DNA from: Spirochaetaceae bacterium 4572_59
GTDB taxonomy: Bacteria; Spirochaetota; Spirochaetia; DSM-2461
NCBI GenBank assembly: GCA_002084805.1
Contig: NBMC01000015.1
Span: 1-64,000 of the forward strand
Length of the DNA stretch: 64,000 nt
Reading direction: 5' to 3'
A model generated the notes under the pieces. That model ran no database searches and was not told where the DNA came from. It saw only the letters and a list, made by a program, of their open reading frames with translations. This document shows positions 42,674 through 51,280 of this stretch, piece by piece. Each line of letters starts with the position of its first letter. Within the stretch, counting starts at the first letter, position 1. A program made the translations under genes and the position numbers.

Positions 42674-43792
42674 TTACCCTTTTAAAAGATCGTCAAAATC
42701 TTCAAGTTTCAAACTGAGATTGCTAGCGTTCTCGCTCGTACTGTTCCGTGCTTTCAGAGGCAAATACTCTTCATTGTAGAGCCTGGCAAGCTGAAAAATA
42801 TCGTCTTCACTCAAGTCCTTTGGTATGAGAACCTCCAGATTATAGGAGGAATCGCTGAATCCCTTGATCATAATATTTACCGGATCCGTGACAGTCATGG
42901 CAAAATGGGGACTGTAGAAAAGCATCAGAACTCCAAGCATAAGCAAAATAGAGAGAAAAATCAGCAGATTATGGATGGCCTCTCCAACATAGATGGGTTT
43001 CAGATTGTAGAACAGCTCCATATTACCCTGCCTGACATATCCATAATCGGAGGGGCCGTACCACTGGCTGTAGTGTCTGTTATTGTAGCGGGAGTAGACG
43101 GTGCCCTCTCCGGTTCTGACAATCAACACAGAATCCTGTGATTCAAAAAGGGAGTCGCCATAAAACGTTAGAAGATCCTTATCCTGAAGATCCACCGCAG
43201 TACTGATCAAGGACTCATGCTTCTTTACAAAGTCGAGGTCGGCATCACTGCTGTGAAACAGAGTCAGAAGAAAGGAAACCACAGTCAAAGAGAGAACAAG
43301 AGAGGATATCACCGTTGTAATGATCCTGGTCAGATGACGCTGAGCCATGGCGGAATGTACAAATTTAATCTTCTTGAAAATCTTTAACAGACGTAACAGT
43401 CTGAGAATCCGGGCAATACGAACAGTTTTTACAACCTTTAGAATATTCAGCATACCCGCGGCGCCTATAAAAGCACTGCCTTCCAGAATAGAGACAACCG
43501 CCGGCCCCGAACTTAACAACAGAAGAGGCATAGATGCGATCAGATCAATCCAGCCCCGTTCTTTGAGAACATACTTAATCCCCTCTCCCCTTTTTATGGC
43601 AGAGAAATATCTTGTTAGGAATTCCACAGTAAAGAAGAGGTCAAATCCAAATCCTGTAAAGACCAGGATCTTTCTGATACCCCATGACCAGGAGAGAATC
43701 ACTGCCATATCCTCCAGAAAGGTCTGAATCAGAACCAGCAGAATGACAAAGAGAATAAAATTTTCTATAAGGTCTTTTGTTTTTTCTTTCAT
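42674..43792 (-). CDS. Voltage-sensor-domain membrane protein without pore, with extracytoplasmic domain and HAMP-like tail
   Basis: Start is the ATG at 43792 (372 residues), with TAGGAT upstream; an in-frame extension to 43924 would lie inside the previous gene. S1 (about 9-28), S2 FDLFFTVEFLTRYF (about 50-63), S3 WIDLIASMPLLLL (81-93) and S4 form a clean voltage-sensor bundle: K119, K122, R125, R128, R131, R134, K137 and K140 recur at every third position. No selectivity filter or pore helix follows. Instead there is a membrane segment (about 157-179), an extracytoplasmic domain (about 180-272), another membrane segment (273-293) and a cytosolic tail beginning VTDPVNIMIKG, HAMP-like, ending in an acidic helix. 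This resembles a one-component sensor whose input is membrane voltage. Pairs by position with the preceding gene. Confidence 0.75.
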   Translation of the reverse strand: MKEKTKDLIENFILFVILLVLIQTFLEDMAVILSWSWGIRKILVFTGFGFDLFFTVEFLTRYFSAIKRGEGIKYVLKERGWIDLIASMPLLLLSSGPAVVSILEGSAFIGAAGMLNILKVVKTVRIARILRLLRLLKIFKKIKFVHSAMAQRHLTRIITTVISSLVLSLTVVSFLLTLFHSSDADLDFVKKHESLISTAVDLQDKDLLTFYGDSLFESQDSVLIVRTGEGTVYSRYNNRHYSQWYGPSDYGYVRQGNMELFYNLKPIYVGEAIHNLLIFLSILLMLGVLMLFYSPHFAMTVTDPVNIMIKGFSDSSYNLEVLIPKDLSEDDIFQLARLYNEEYLPLKARNSTSENASNLSLKLEDFDDLLKG

Positions 43793-43796
43793 GATC

Positions 43797-44702
43797 CTAC
43801 CATCCGTTCTCTGCTGATATGTTATACAGCTCTGTGAGCATATCAAAGTCATATCCATAGTATTTATAATTCCGCCTGGCGATATTAAACCAGCTCTGAT
43901 CAGAAGAGGCGGCACCACGGTCAATCTTCATTCCCTGTTTCATATCGGCACAGCGATGGGCAAAGACTGTGGTTAATCTGGCCGTAGCTTCCAGCTTTTT
44001 ATCATCCTGAAAGGATATACTGCTGTTTATGCCGCTACGGATTACAGGATCGGGCAGCCCGGGAATCAGCTTACTCAACTGCTGGCTTATCTTTTCCGCA
44101 TAGGCGGGTGTTAGGGTCTGCCCTCCGTCACCGGGCATAAACAGAGAAGTTAAAGGCGTAAGCATCAAAGAGGTTTTTATCAAATGATAAACTTCTTCCT
44201 GGGACATTCTGAGGCGCTGGACCTTTGCCAGTTCAAAGTGAACATATTTCTGTCTCTGAAAACTATGCATAATATACTTCTTGATAATCCCTGTCTGAAT
44301 GGCCATCAAGGGTCCTGCCAACTGTTTTCTGCCAACGGGATGAGTCAGAAGTTTAGTCAGAACAGCCATAAACTGACGTTTCATACTCTCCGATGGAGCC
44401 GGCAATTTCATAAAAGAGATATAGGAATAACTCGTTTTATCAAATATCTCCGATTGAATTTGAGGAAGGATCTCCTTATTGGTCATATCATAAAGAGTTT
44501 CTATCATGATTTTATTGATATCCTGCCAGGACCAGCCGCCAAAGAAAGCAGGAGAAGACAGGGTCGGTTTCAGTTTCTCTCCATTGATTGAAAAAAACTG
44601 AAGTAATTGATCTTCTCTCTGTAGTGCGGAAAATCCTTTCATTGTAGGATTTTGCATAAGCCGGCTCAAAAACTGTTGAGCTTTGGCCTTGTCGTTTTCC
44701 AT
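43797..44702 (-). CDS. Conserved-looking protein of unknown function
   Basis: Predicted protein of 301 residues, soluble, helical, without signal or membrane segments. N-terminal region reads KAQQFLSRLMQNPTMKGFSALQREDQLLQFF; two central blocks (SWQDINKIMIETLYDMTNKEI and HPVGRKQLAGPLMAIQTGIIKKYIM) look helical-bundle. It ends four bases before the voltage-sensor gene, so both are co-expressed. Not recognised; likely to act with the voltage-sensor protein (inference). Confidence 0.55.
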   Translation of the reverse strand: MENDKAKAQQFLSRLMQNPTMKGFSALQREDQLLQFFSINGEKLKPTLSSPAFFGGWSWQDINKIMIETLYDMTNKEILPQIQSEIFDKTSYSYISFMKLPAPSESMKRQFMAVLTKLLTHPVGRKQLAGPLMAIQTGIIKKYIMHSFQRQKYVHFELAKVQRLRMSQEEVYHLIKTSLMLTPLTSLFMPGDGGQTLTPAYAEKISQQLSKLIPGLPDPVIRSGINSSISFQDDKKLEATARLTTVFAHRCADMKQGMKIDRGAASSDQSWFNIARRNYKYYGYDFDMLTELYNISAENGW

Positions 44703-44761
44703 AGTCTTCCTACCATAAAGGGTTTGCTTAATCTTAATTTACAAGTTAATAATAATACAAA

Positions 44762-47700
44762 GTGAAAAATAATACATTCATTTTTCTAATAATGGGGGGT
44801 GTCCTCCTTTTCTCAACTGTAAATTTTGAATTAACAGCCCAAACCGCCGAAGCTGAGGCTGAAAAAGGAGGGGCACCCAGATACCTTTTAGATATGAAAC
44901 TCGGTGATGCAGATGCTGATGTTTTATGGGAAGGCTACTGGAAACATAACTTCAGCTATGGCACAGGCTGGGAGAACGGCTCGGACGGATTTGTTTTCCC
45001 CTCGGCATTCCCGGGATTCCAGGAGGGTTTCGAGTTCTCCCAGAAACCGGATTTCTTTTTATCGGTTCTGTTACTGAATCACTACTTTCTGGAAACATCC
45101 ATCACGGAAGATTCTGATAAAAATACCTATGTTATGGGCTATATGGGCGGTGATGACAGCCCCGTCAAAGAGCTGCGGATCGGTAATGCCGGTATCGGTA
45201 TAGGAGAGTATGAAGGCATAGATGTCTCATCCCCCGACTATAATACACCCGGAATCAGCGGCAGGTTTCAGACGGAACTTTCTGAACATGAGTTTATGAT
45301 CCGCTATGACCCGACGGAAGAACAGGAAAAAACCTTTCTGGGAGAGTATGAGGTCACAGAGGAGGAAATTCCTCTGAATAATTTCTCAGAAGGCCGCTAT
45401 TTTATCCTTCCCAATGAAAATATTTCCACTCTAAAACTCTATCTGGAAGATGATAGTGGAGAACTGACAGGCAGCGACGGCCGCAACTATACCAGCCGAA
45501 ACCTAGAATATGCCCTAGACCTGAGTGATGGATTTTTGACCCTGGATGACGAATCTGACGGGCGTGTCCTGGTTTATTATGAAAAAAGCGGCAGTTCAGT
45601 GGGTGACACAACCATAGCTGAAGATTTTATCATGGAAACAGATACAAATTTTCGGCCCGATCCTTCTCGCTCTCTTCTGCCTTTCAGTTGGACTGATATA
45701 AATCCTTATTATGATTATACGACGCTTGTCCCGACCTTTGCAGATACCTCACTCGTCACCATAGAGGGAAGGGATGCTCTCCTTCTCTATGCACCTGGAG
45801 AGTTTTCCTGTTTTCAGCTCTATAACCACTATCCCTACAGCAGTTCCATTCCCTCCGAGTCATGGAGAACAGATATCTCCCTAGTGGACAGCGGATCCGG
45901 CACAGATCAGAATACGGAAACCCTGTTTAACTATGTATCAGATAGAGAAGATGATGTTATAAGCGTACAGATAACTGGCAGTGAAGAAAGGGCTCCGGAA
46001 AACCGTATTCCCTTCTATAAGGAGAACCCTGAAATCTACGGTCCTGCCCCAGGTACAGACAGCAGCAAAATATCCCGTAAACTGGTCATCTCTGTCAAAG
46101 AGAGCTCTGTGGGATATTATCTGGGATCCGGACTCATTAAGGGTTCCGTACAGGTTTATGTAAACGGGAAAGAAGATCAGAGCATCAGCGTTGACTACAA
46201 GACAGGAGAACTGAACTTTACACGCTATATCTTCCCCGACGACCGGATTACAGTCTATTACAGGACGGAATCTACCGGCTTTAGCGGAGGAGATCTGTTT
46301 ATGGCCCAGGGAAACCGGATGATCCTGTCCCAAAACTCCCGGCTGGAACTGGCGGAAGCCCTCAGATGGACCATCCCGGAAGATAAGTTGACCCAAGAAG
46401 CCGGAGAAAGCCCCGGTATAGTGGACCTGGCTGCCAACTACTACTATGAAAAGGAAAATCTGGATGTGAAAGTCAGTACAGGAATGACCCTGCGAAGCTC
46501 CGATACGGCGGGAAATCTGCGGATTCTCGGTATGGAGGACAGCGGATACTCCTTTACTGTTTCAAAAGATCAGCTAGTACCGGCAGAGGAGGATCTGACA
46601 CCGGCTTCGACAGTTGCTCCTGATGGATATGACGCCTCCAACAGGGTTGCTTTGACCTATCGTGATTTCTACTCCAATAATACAAACGGACAGAGTTATC
46701 TGAATTCCTATGAGTGGACGGGAGCAAGTGAGGACAGTAGCAGGGAAGGACCTTCTGTTGCCTCAGCGGCATCTGATGATGATGACTTCTCCTCCCGGGT
46801 CATGGTTATGACCTACCATATCAGCGGAAATGAATGGTCCGCGGGAGATTACCTTCCCGTAGAAGAGGAAGCGATCGACCTGTCGGGGTATTCTGAGCTG
46901 AGTTTTTACCTGAAACGGCAGAACCTGGGAGACGATGACCTGAAGCTCAGCCTTCTCTTGGGGGAAAACGGCGAATCCACTGACTATAATGAGAGCGGCA
47001 GTATAGATAGGGGAGACAGCAATTACCTACTCATAGAATCTGGTATACCTCTTCCTCCCTCAGAGGATGTCTGGCAGAAAGTAAGCATATCCCTAAGCTC
47101 CCGGGATCAGATGAAACTGACAAAAGTCCGCTCCTACCGTTTTGTTCTAGAGAATGAAAATGACCTGAATTCATCGGGAGAACTATTGGCCGCAGGATTC
47201 AGAGGAGAGGGATCACCCCTGCTGCTGAAAGTACTGGATGCAGACGGAGTAGAGCAGGACAGTGATAATATACAGGCTGTGGAACTTAGAGACAGCAGCC
47301 TGACAAGTGATTTTCCCGAAGTATCAAGCATATTTCATCCCGACGATGACAGCCAGAAGGTTCTGAAAGTTTCCTGGGGCAGTGATAGCGGCGGCAGCGG
47401 TTTATCCTCAGATGAATACTGGAGAGGAATCTCCTATATGGACGGTCTTTCCGCCACAGATTACGGAGAGTTTTCTCTCTATATCAAACATAAGCAGACC
47501 GGTGGTACGGGCTATATCAGCCTCTGTGATCCCCATGGTAAGGGTGTGAAACTTGAATATGAACCTGGCAATTCTGATGAATGGGAAAAACTGACCGTAA
47601 ATCTCCGGGAAGGAACAGCTGACTTTTCCGGTGCTTCCTCAGTATCCAAGCTGACTATCAATAAGGGAAGCAGCGAGTTCACACGTTTTAGCGCAGGTAT

Positions 47701-49441
47701 GAGCGGATTAAGTTCCGGAACAATCTATCTGGATGAAGTTCATCTCTCCGATCCTCTCCTGTCGACCCGGTCTATGGCGGAATATACCGTGGATTACAAG
47801 ATTCCCGGAGATATTTATCTGATCTCCGGAGGCTTTCCCCTTCTGCGAAATTTTGAGGTATACAACCGTTTTAACTATACGACAAAAAACTCCCAATCCT
47901 ACTTTTCTGATAGGGAAAATCAGATTGAGACACAGCTTAAGAGCGGCGTGGATTTTATGATGGCTCGACTGGAAGGAGATTTTGATCTCTCCTACAGCAA
48001 AGATAATCCGGAATATGCTGTAGGACATCTTATCCGGATTCCCGCGGAGTCCTCTTTCGGCTGGATATCAGACTCATACAGCCGCAGTTTCCAACAGGGT
48101 GATGATGTTATGTCCCGGGAGAACCTGCTTCATCTGACCCCTGTAAATCCTCTGACTTTGGAGCTGAAGACTGCCGGCACAGGCTCGGGTGGAGAGATGA
48201 CACAGCAATGGAGCAGCATAATTGGCTGGAGATGGCCGGAACCTGCAGACCTGAAAATCAATCTGGATTTCTACCAGAGCTCCCACTGGGTCTCCGATTC
48301 TGAAAACTACTTCGGTGATTGGGAAAAAGACTTCAAATATATCAGCCCTCTTGATGAGGGGATTCAAAGCCGGCAGGGTCAAAACAGTAATACTCTTTAC
48401 ATTCAGACAGAGGAAATGCTGGGATTTTCTCTGAAGACATCCCTGGAATACAGCGCGGAAGAAAGCTATGAATGGACCCAACAGAACCTGTGGTCATCTG
48501 AGCTTTCTTTCCCCCTTACATTGGATGGTAAGCGGGGGGACTGGACCCTTGAACCCGGATACTCCAGAACCCTTAAAAACACCCTATACCCGAAGAATAA
48601 CGATTCCTTCCAGGATGATTTGGAAAGCTGCTTCAAGGGGATTAACGCACAGTTTCCCCTGTGGAATTTCATACCTTTCTACGAGATTTTTGCAAGAGAT
48701 ACCATGTCCCCCTTTAAAGATACCCTAACCCTCACAGATGAAAGCAGCTACAGTCCGGAGGTCTTTGTTGAAATGAGCCGTATGCCCGGTTCCGCCCTTT
48801 CCGATCTGATTGTTCCCTCCAGTCTGGATTTTTCAATGGACAGAGAGTATAGCAGTGATGTGGATACCCTTTACTGGGAGAATAACTGGGATTTCCAGGT
48901 CGTTCAGTCCGCTTTGAATCTTTTTGGAGAGTATGGAACTCATCCCTATTTTGACTTTTATGAAACAGATGAATGGACAACGGCCCTCCAGTACACCCTT
49001 ACAAGCCGTGATCATTGGACTCCCGAACCTGAAAAACTGGTTTTTCAGAACTACTTCACCCTCAGGAAAGATATCAACTGGGAGATACTTCTGGATAACA
49101 GCTTTACAGTTCAATTCGAAGACGAGACAAAGGATGAAGACTTCCAGTTGATATTCCGCTGGGCGGAAGAAGAGAAAGAGTGGGTCCGCTTCCCCCTGAT
49201 AGACTATCTGATTATGAAGCCAAATCATTTACACCATGAGGAAAAGCTACTTTTTTCAGGATCCTTTGATAATCTGAATCCGGATAATAACAGCTGGGAA
49301 ACAACTCTGACCCATGAATCGACCCTGCTAATAGATGAACTGGGATCCATAAAAGGCTGGATGGCCCTTGGATTGAGCGGATATGATGAGGTTTTTCAAA
49401 ACGGTTTCGAACTGGGGCTGGAGCTGAAGCTGACTTTCTGA
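44762..49441 (+). CDS. Very large exported protein, candidate outer-membrane beta-barrel
   Basis: The predicted protein has 1559 residues with an N-terminal signal peptide (about 1-26, ending ELTAQ). The body is Ser/Gly/Asp/Tyr-rich with alternating hydrophobic patterns, a long N-terminal passenger-like region (about 40-500) and a C-terminal half full of amphipathic strands ('LKINLDFYQSSHWVSDSENYFGDW'; 'FEDETKDEDFQLIFRWAEEEKEW'). The last residues are LGLELKLTF, ending in Phe, the usual BAM recognition residue of outer-membrane proteins. Start is GTG without SD. Very low Cys and Lys/Arg content suits an exported barrel. No known family assigned; surface adhesin or secretion-related porin are possibilities. 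Confidence 0.65.
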   Translation: MKNNTFIFLIMGGVLLFSTVNFELTAQTAEAEAEKGGAPRYLLDMKLGDADADVLWEGYWKHNFSYGTGWENGSDGFVFPSAFPGFQEGFEFSQKPDFFLSVLLLNHYFLETSITEDSDKNTYVMGYMGGDDSPVKELRIGNAGIGIGEYEGIDVSSPDYNTPGISGRFQTELSEHEFMIRYDPTEEQEKTFLGEYEVTEEEIPLNNFSEGRYFILPNENISTLKLYLEDDSGELTGSDGRNYTSRNLEYALDLSDGFLTLDDESDGRVLVYYEKSGSSVGDTTIAEDFIMETDTNFRPDPSRSLLPFSWTDINPYYDYTTLVPTFADTSLVTIEGRDALLLYAPGEFSCFQLYNHYPYSSSIPSESWRTDISLVDSGSGTDQNTETLFNYVSDREDDVISVQITGSEERAPENRIPFYKENPEIYGPAPGTDSSKISRKLVISVKESSVGYYLGSGLIKGSVQVYVNGKEDQSISVDYKTGELNFTRYIFPDDRITVYYRTESTGFSGGDLFMAQGNRMILSQNSRLELAEALRWTIPEDKLTQEAGESPGIVDLAANYYYEKENLDVKVSTGMTLRSSDTAGNLRILGMEDSGYSFTVSKDQLVPAEEDLTPASTVAPDGYDASNRVALTYRDFYSNNTNGQSYLNSYEWTGASEDSSREGPSVASAASDDDDFSSRVMVMTYHISGNEWSAGDYLPVEEEAIDLSGYSELSFYLKRQNLGDDDLKLSLLLGENGESTDYNESGSIDRGDSNYLLIESGIPLPPSEDVWQKVSISLSSRDQMKLTKVRSYRFVLENENDLNSSGELLAAGFRGEGSPLLLKVLDADGVEQDSDNIQAVELRDSSLTSDFPEVSSIFHPDDDSQKVLKVSWGSDSGGSGLSSDEYWRGISYMDGLSATDYGEFSLYIKHKQTGGTGYISLCDPHGKGVKLEYEPGNSDEWEKLTVNLREGTADFSGASSVSKLTINKGSSEFTRFSAGMSGLSSGTIYLDEVHLSDPLLSTRSMAEYTVDYKIPGDIYLISGGFPLLRNFEVYNRFNYTTKNSQSYFSDRENQIETQLKSGVDFMMARLEGDFDLSYSKDNPEYAVGHLIRIPAESSFGWISDSYSRSFQQGDDVMSRENLLHLTPVNPLTLELKTAGTGSGGEMTQQWSSIIGWRWPEPADLKINLDFYQSSHWVSDSENYFGDWEKDFKYISPLDEGIQSRQGQNSNTLYIQTEEMLGFSLKTSLEYSAEESYEWTQQNLWSSELSFPLTLDGKRGDWTLEPGYSRTLKNTLYPKNNDSFQDDLESCFKGINAQFPLWNFIPFYEIFARDTMSPFKDTLTLTDESSYSPEVFVEMSRMPGSALSDLIVPSSLDFSMDREYSSDVDTLYWENNWDFQVVQSALNLFGEYGTHPYFDFYETDEWTTALQYTLTSRDHWTPEPEKLVFQNYFTLRKDINWEILLDNSFTVQFEDETKDEDFQLIFRWAEEEKEWVRFPLIDYLIMKPNHLHHEEKLLFSGSFDNLNPDNNSWETTLTHESTLLIDELGSIKGWMALGLSGYDEVFQNGFELGLELKLTF

Positions 49442-49453
49442 TAATTTAGCCAT

Positions 49454-51280
49454 ATGAGCAATGCAGTCAGAGTTTTAAACGATATGGTCGCAAGAAAAAT
49501 TGCGGCCGGTGAAGTAATAGACCGTCCCAATTCTATTGTCCGGGAACTACTGGATAACGCCATTGACGCCCAGGCTACAAGACTGGATCTCAGTCTTGAG
49601 AACGGTGGAATCAGCCGCATACGCCTGGTGGATAACGGGCTGGGTATGTCCCGGGAGGATATGGCCCTCTGCTGCCTGCCCCACGCTACCAGTAAAATCA
49701 GATCGGAAGATGATCTGATGCATATCAGGAGCCTCGGTTTTCGGGGCGAAGCCCTTTCAAGCATAGCCGCCAGCTCCCGTCTGGATATTATCAGCACAAG
49801 AGATAATGAAACCAACCGCCTTAGCATCCGGGAAGGAAAACTGACAGCTCCCGTTCCCTGGAGAGGTGAAAAAGGTACGATTATTGAGGCTTCTGATATC
49901 TTCTATTCTATCCCTGCCAGACGGAAATTCCTGAAAAGACCCCAGTCAGAAGGAACTCTCTGCCGGAAAACCTTTATGGAGAAAGCCCTCCCCTTTCCGG
50001 ACAGACATTTTCAACTCAGCATAGACGGCAAAGTCAAACTCTCCCTTCCCCCCTCTTCCCTGAAAGATAGGATTGCCGCCGCCTACGGAACAGCCATTCC
50101 CGGAGGAATGCTGGTACAGCGTCAGGCCGTACTGGATGGATTTGATATAACAATCGTTGCGGGCCGGCCGGAACTGAACCGCAACGACCGCCGCTATATA
50201 CAGATATTTGCCAATAACAGACGAATCGATGAATACGCCTTTATGCAGGCGGTTCAATACGGATACGATGAGATTCTGCCGGGAGGTGTTTTTCCGGTCT
50301 GTTTCGTATTTCTCAATGTGGATCCCGCTTTGGTGGATTTCAATATTCATCCGGCCAAGAGAGAAGCCCGTTTCAGAAATGGTCCTCAGATTCATCATGA
50401 ACTGGTCTCTCTCATTAAGGATTTTCTGCAGGAATTCCGTCAGGTCCGGCCGAAAGCCACTATGCCTGAGGCCCGACAGATAGACCTAGGCGAAAGTGCT
50501 CAGAAAGATTCCTCAGGACGACTCGGGCCGATGGTCCCTCAGAGGAGTCCCTCAGGGCCTTCCAGCCCTTCCGTTCATAAAAGTACAAGCTCCTGGTCAA
50601 AGAATGGCTCAGCTAGTTCTGTCTCCTATCCAGCGACCCCTGCGGCACAGAGCGAACAATTCGCCCGCCTTGTAAGGGAAACCCCGCCTCTCAGACAGGA
50701 ACTGACTCCCGGCCTCCGGGAAGAAGCCGGCGAAGGAGAGTCCATACGCTATATGGGACAGATTATGGGAGTTTTTCTACTGGCCGAAGTAGGTACAAAC
50801 CTCTACATTGTCGATCAGCACGCGACTCATGAGAGACTTTTATATGAACGCTACAGAAATGAGGATCCTGCCGTGCAGGAGTTGCTGATTCCTCTGGAGT
50901 TTGAAGCAAGCGAAGAAGAGATACGCTTTATGGAAGCCCAGAAAGATGTTTTTAATACACTGGGAGTCTTTTTCAGAACAAAACAAGAGTCTCTCTGCGA
51001 AATAACAGCCCTCCCCAGAGCGGCGCTCTCTCTGGAAAAGGAGATCATCTCCTTTCTGAAATGCCGTAAAGGATCTCCCGCAGAACTGCAGAAAGACCTC
51101 TATGCCACCATGTCCTGCCGTAATGCCATAAAAGAAGGGGATGCCATTGATCCAGGAGCAGCCATGGAGCTTCTAAAGGGCGCCCTAGCCCTGGAAAACC
51201 CGCGTTGTCCCCACGGCAGGCTGCTCTGGTTCAGACTGACACAGAAGGAACTGTACAGCCTGGTAGGCCGTATTGTCTAA
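49454..51280 (+). CDS. mutL: DNA mismatch repair endonuclease MutL
   Basis: GHKL ATPase plus C-terminal endonuclease, 608 residues. N-terminal blocks: IAAGEVIDRPNSIVRELLDNAIDAQ, DNGLGMSREDM, HATSKIRSEDDLMHIRSLGFRGEALSSIAA. The C-terminal half has the metal-binding endonuclease motif DQHATHERLLYE (DQHAx2Ex4E) and the CPHGR segment near the end (GALALENPRCPHGRLLWF), so this is the nicking type of MutL that works without MutH. A Ser/Pro-rich linker (about 335-425) separates the halves. Stop overlaps the convergent TPR gene by four bases. No mutS is seen in the window. Confidence 0.95.
   Translation: MSNAVRVLNDMVARKIAAGEVIDRPNSIVRELLDNAIDAQATRLDLSLENGGISRIRLVDNGLGMSREDMALCCLPHATSKIRSEDDLMHIRSLGFRGEALSSIAASSRLDIISTRDNETNRLSIREGKLTAPVPWRGEKGTIIEASDIFYSIPARRKFLKRPQSEGTLCRKTFMEKALPFPDRHFQLSIDGKVKLSLPPSSLKDRIAAAYGTAIPGGMLVQRQAVLDGFDITIVAGRPELNRNDRRYIQIFANNRRIDEYAFMQAVQYGYDEILPGGVFPVCFVFLNVDPALVDFNIHPAKREARFRNGPQIHHELVSLIKDFLQEFRQVRPKATMPEARQIDLGESAQKDSSGRLGPMVPQRSPSGPSSPSVHKSTSSWSKNGSASSVSYPATPAAQSEQFARLVRETPPLRQELTPGLREEAGEGESIRYMGQIMGVFLLAEVGTNLYIVDQHATHERLLYERYRNEDPAVQELLIPLEFEASEEEIRFMEAQKDVFNTLGVFFRTKQESLCEITALPRAALSLEKEIISFLKCRKGSPAELQKDLYATMSCRNAIKEGDAIDPGAAMELLKGALALENPRCPHGRLLWFRLTQKELYSLVGRIV

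Noticed and set aside
44762-49441. SprA-type type IX secretion protein
   Set aside because: Size and barrel-like ending are similar, but I could not verify conserved SprA blocks or find other T9SS genes in the window.
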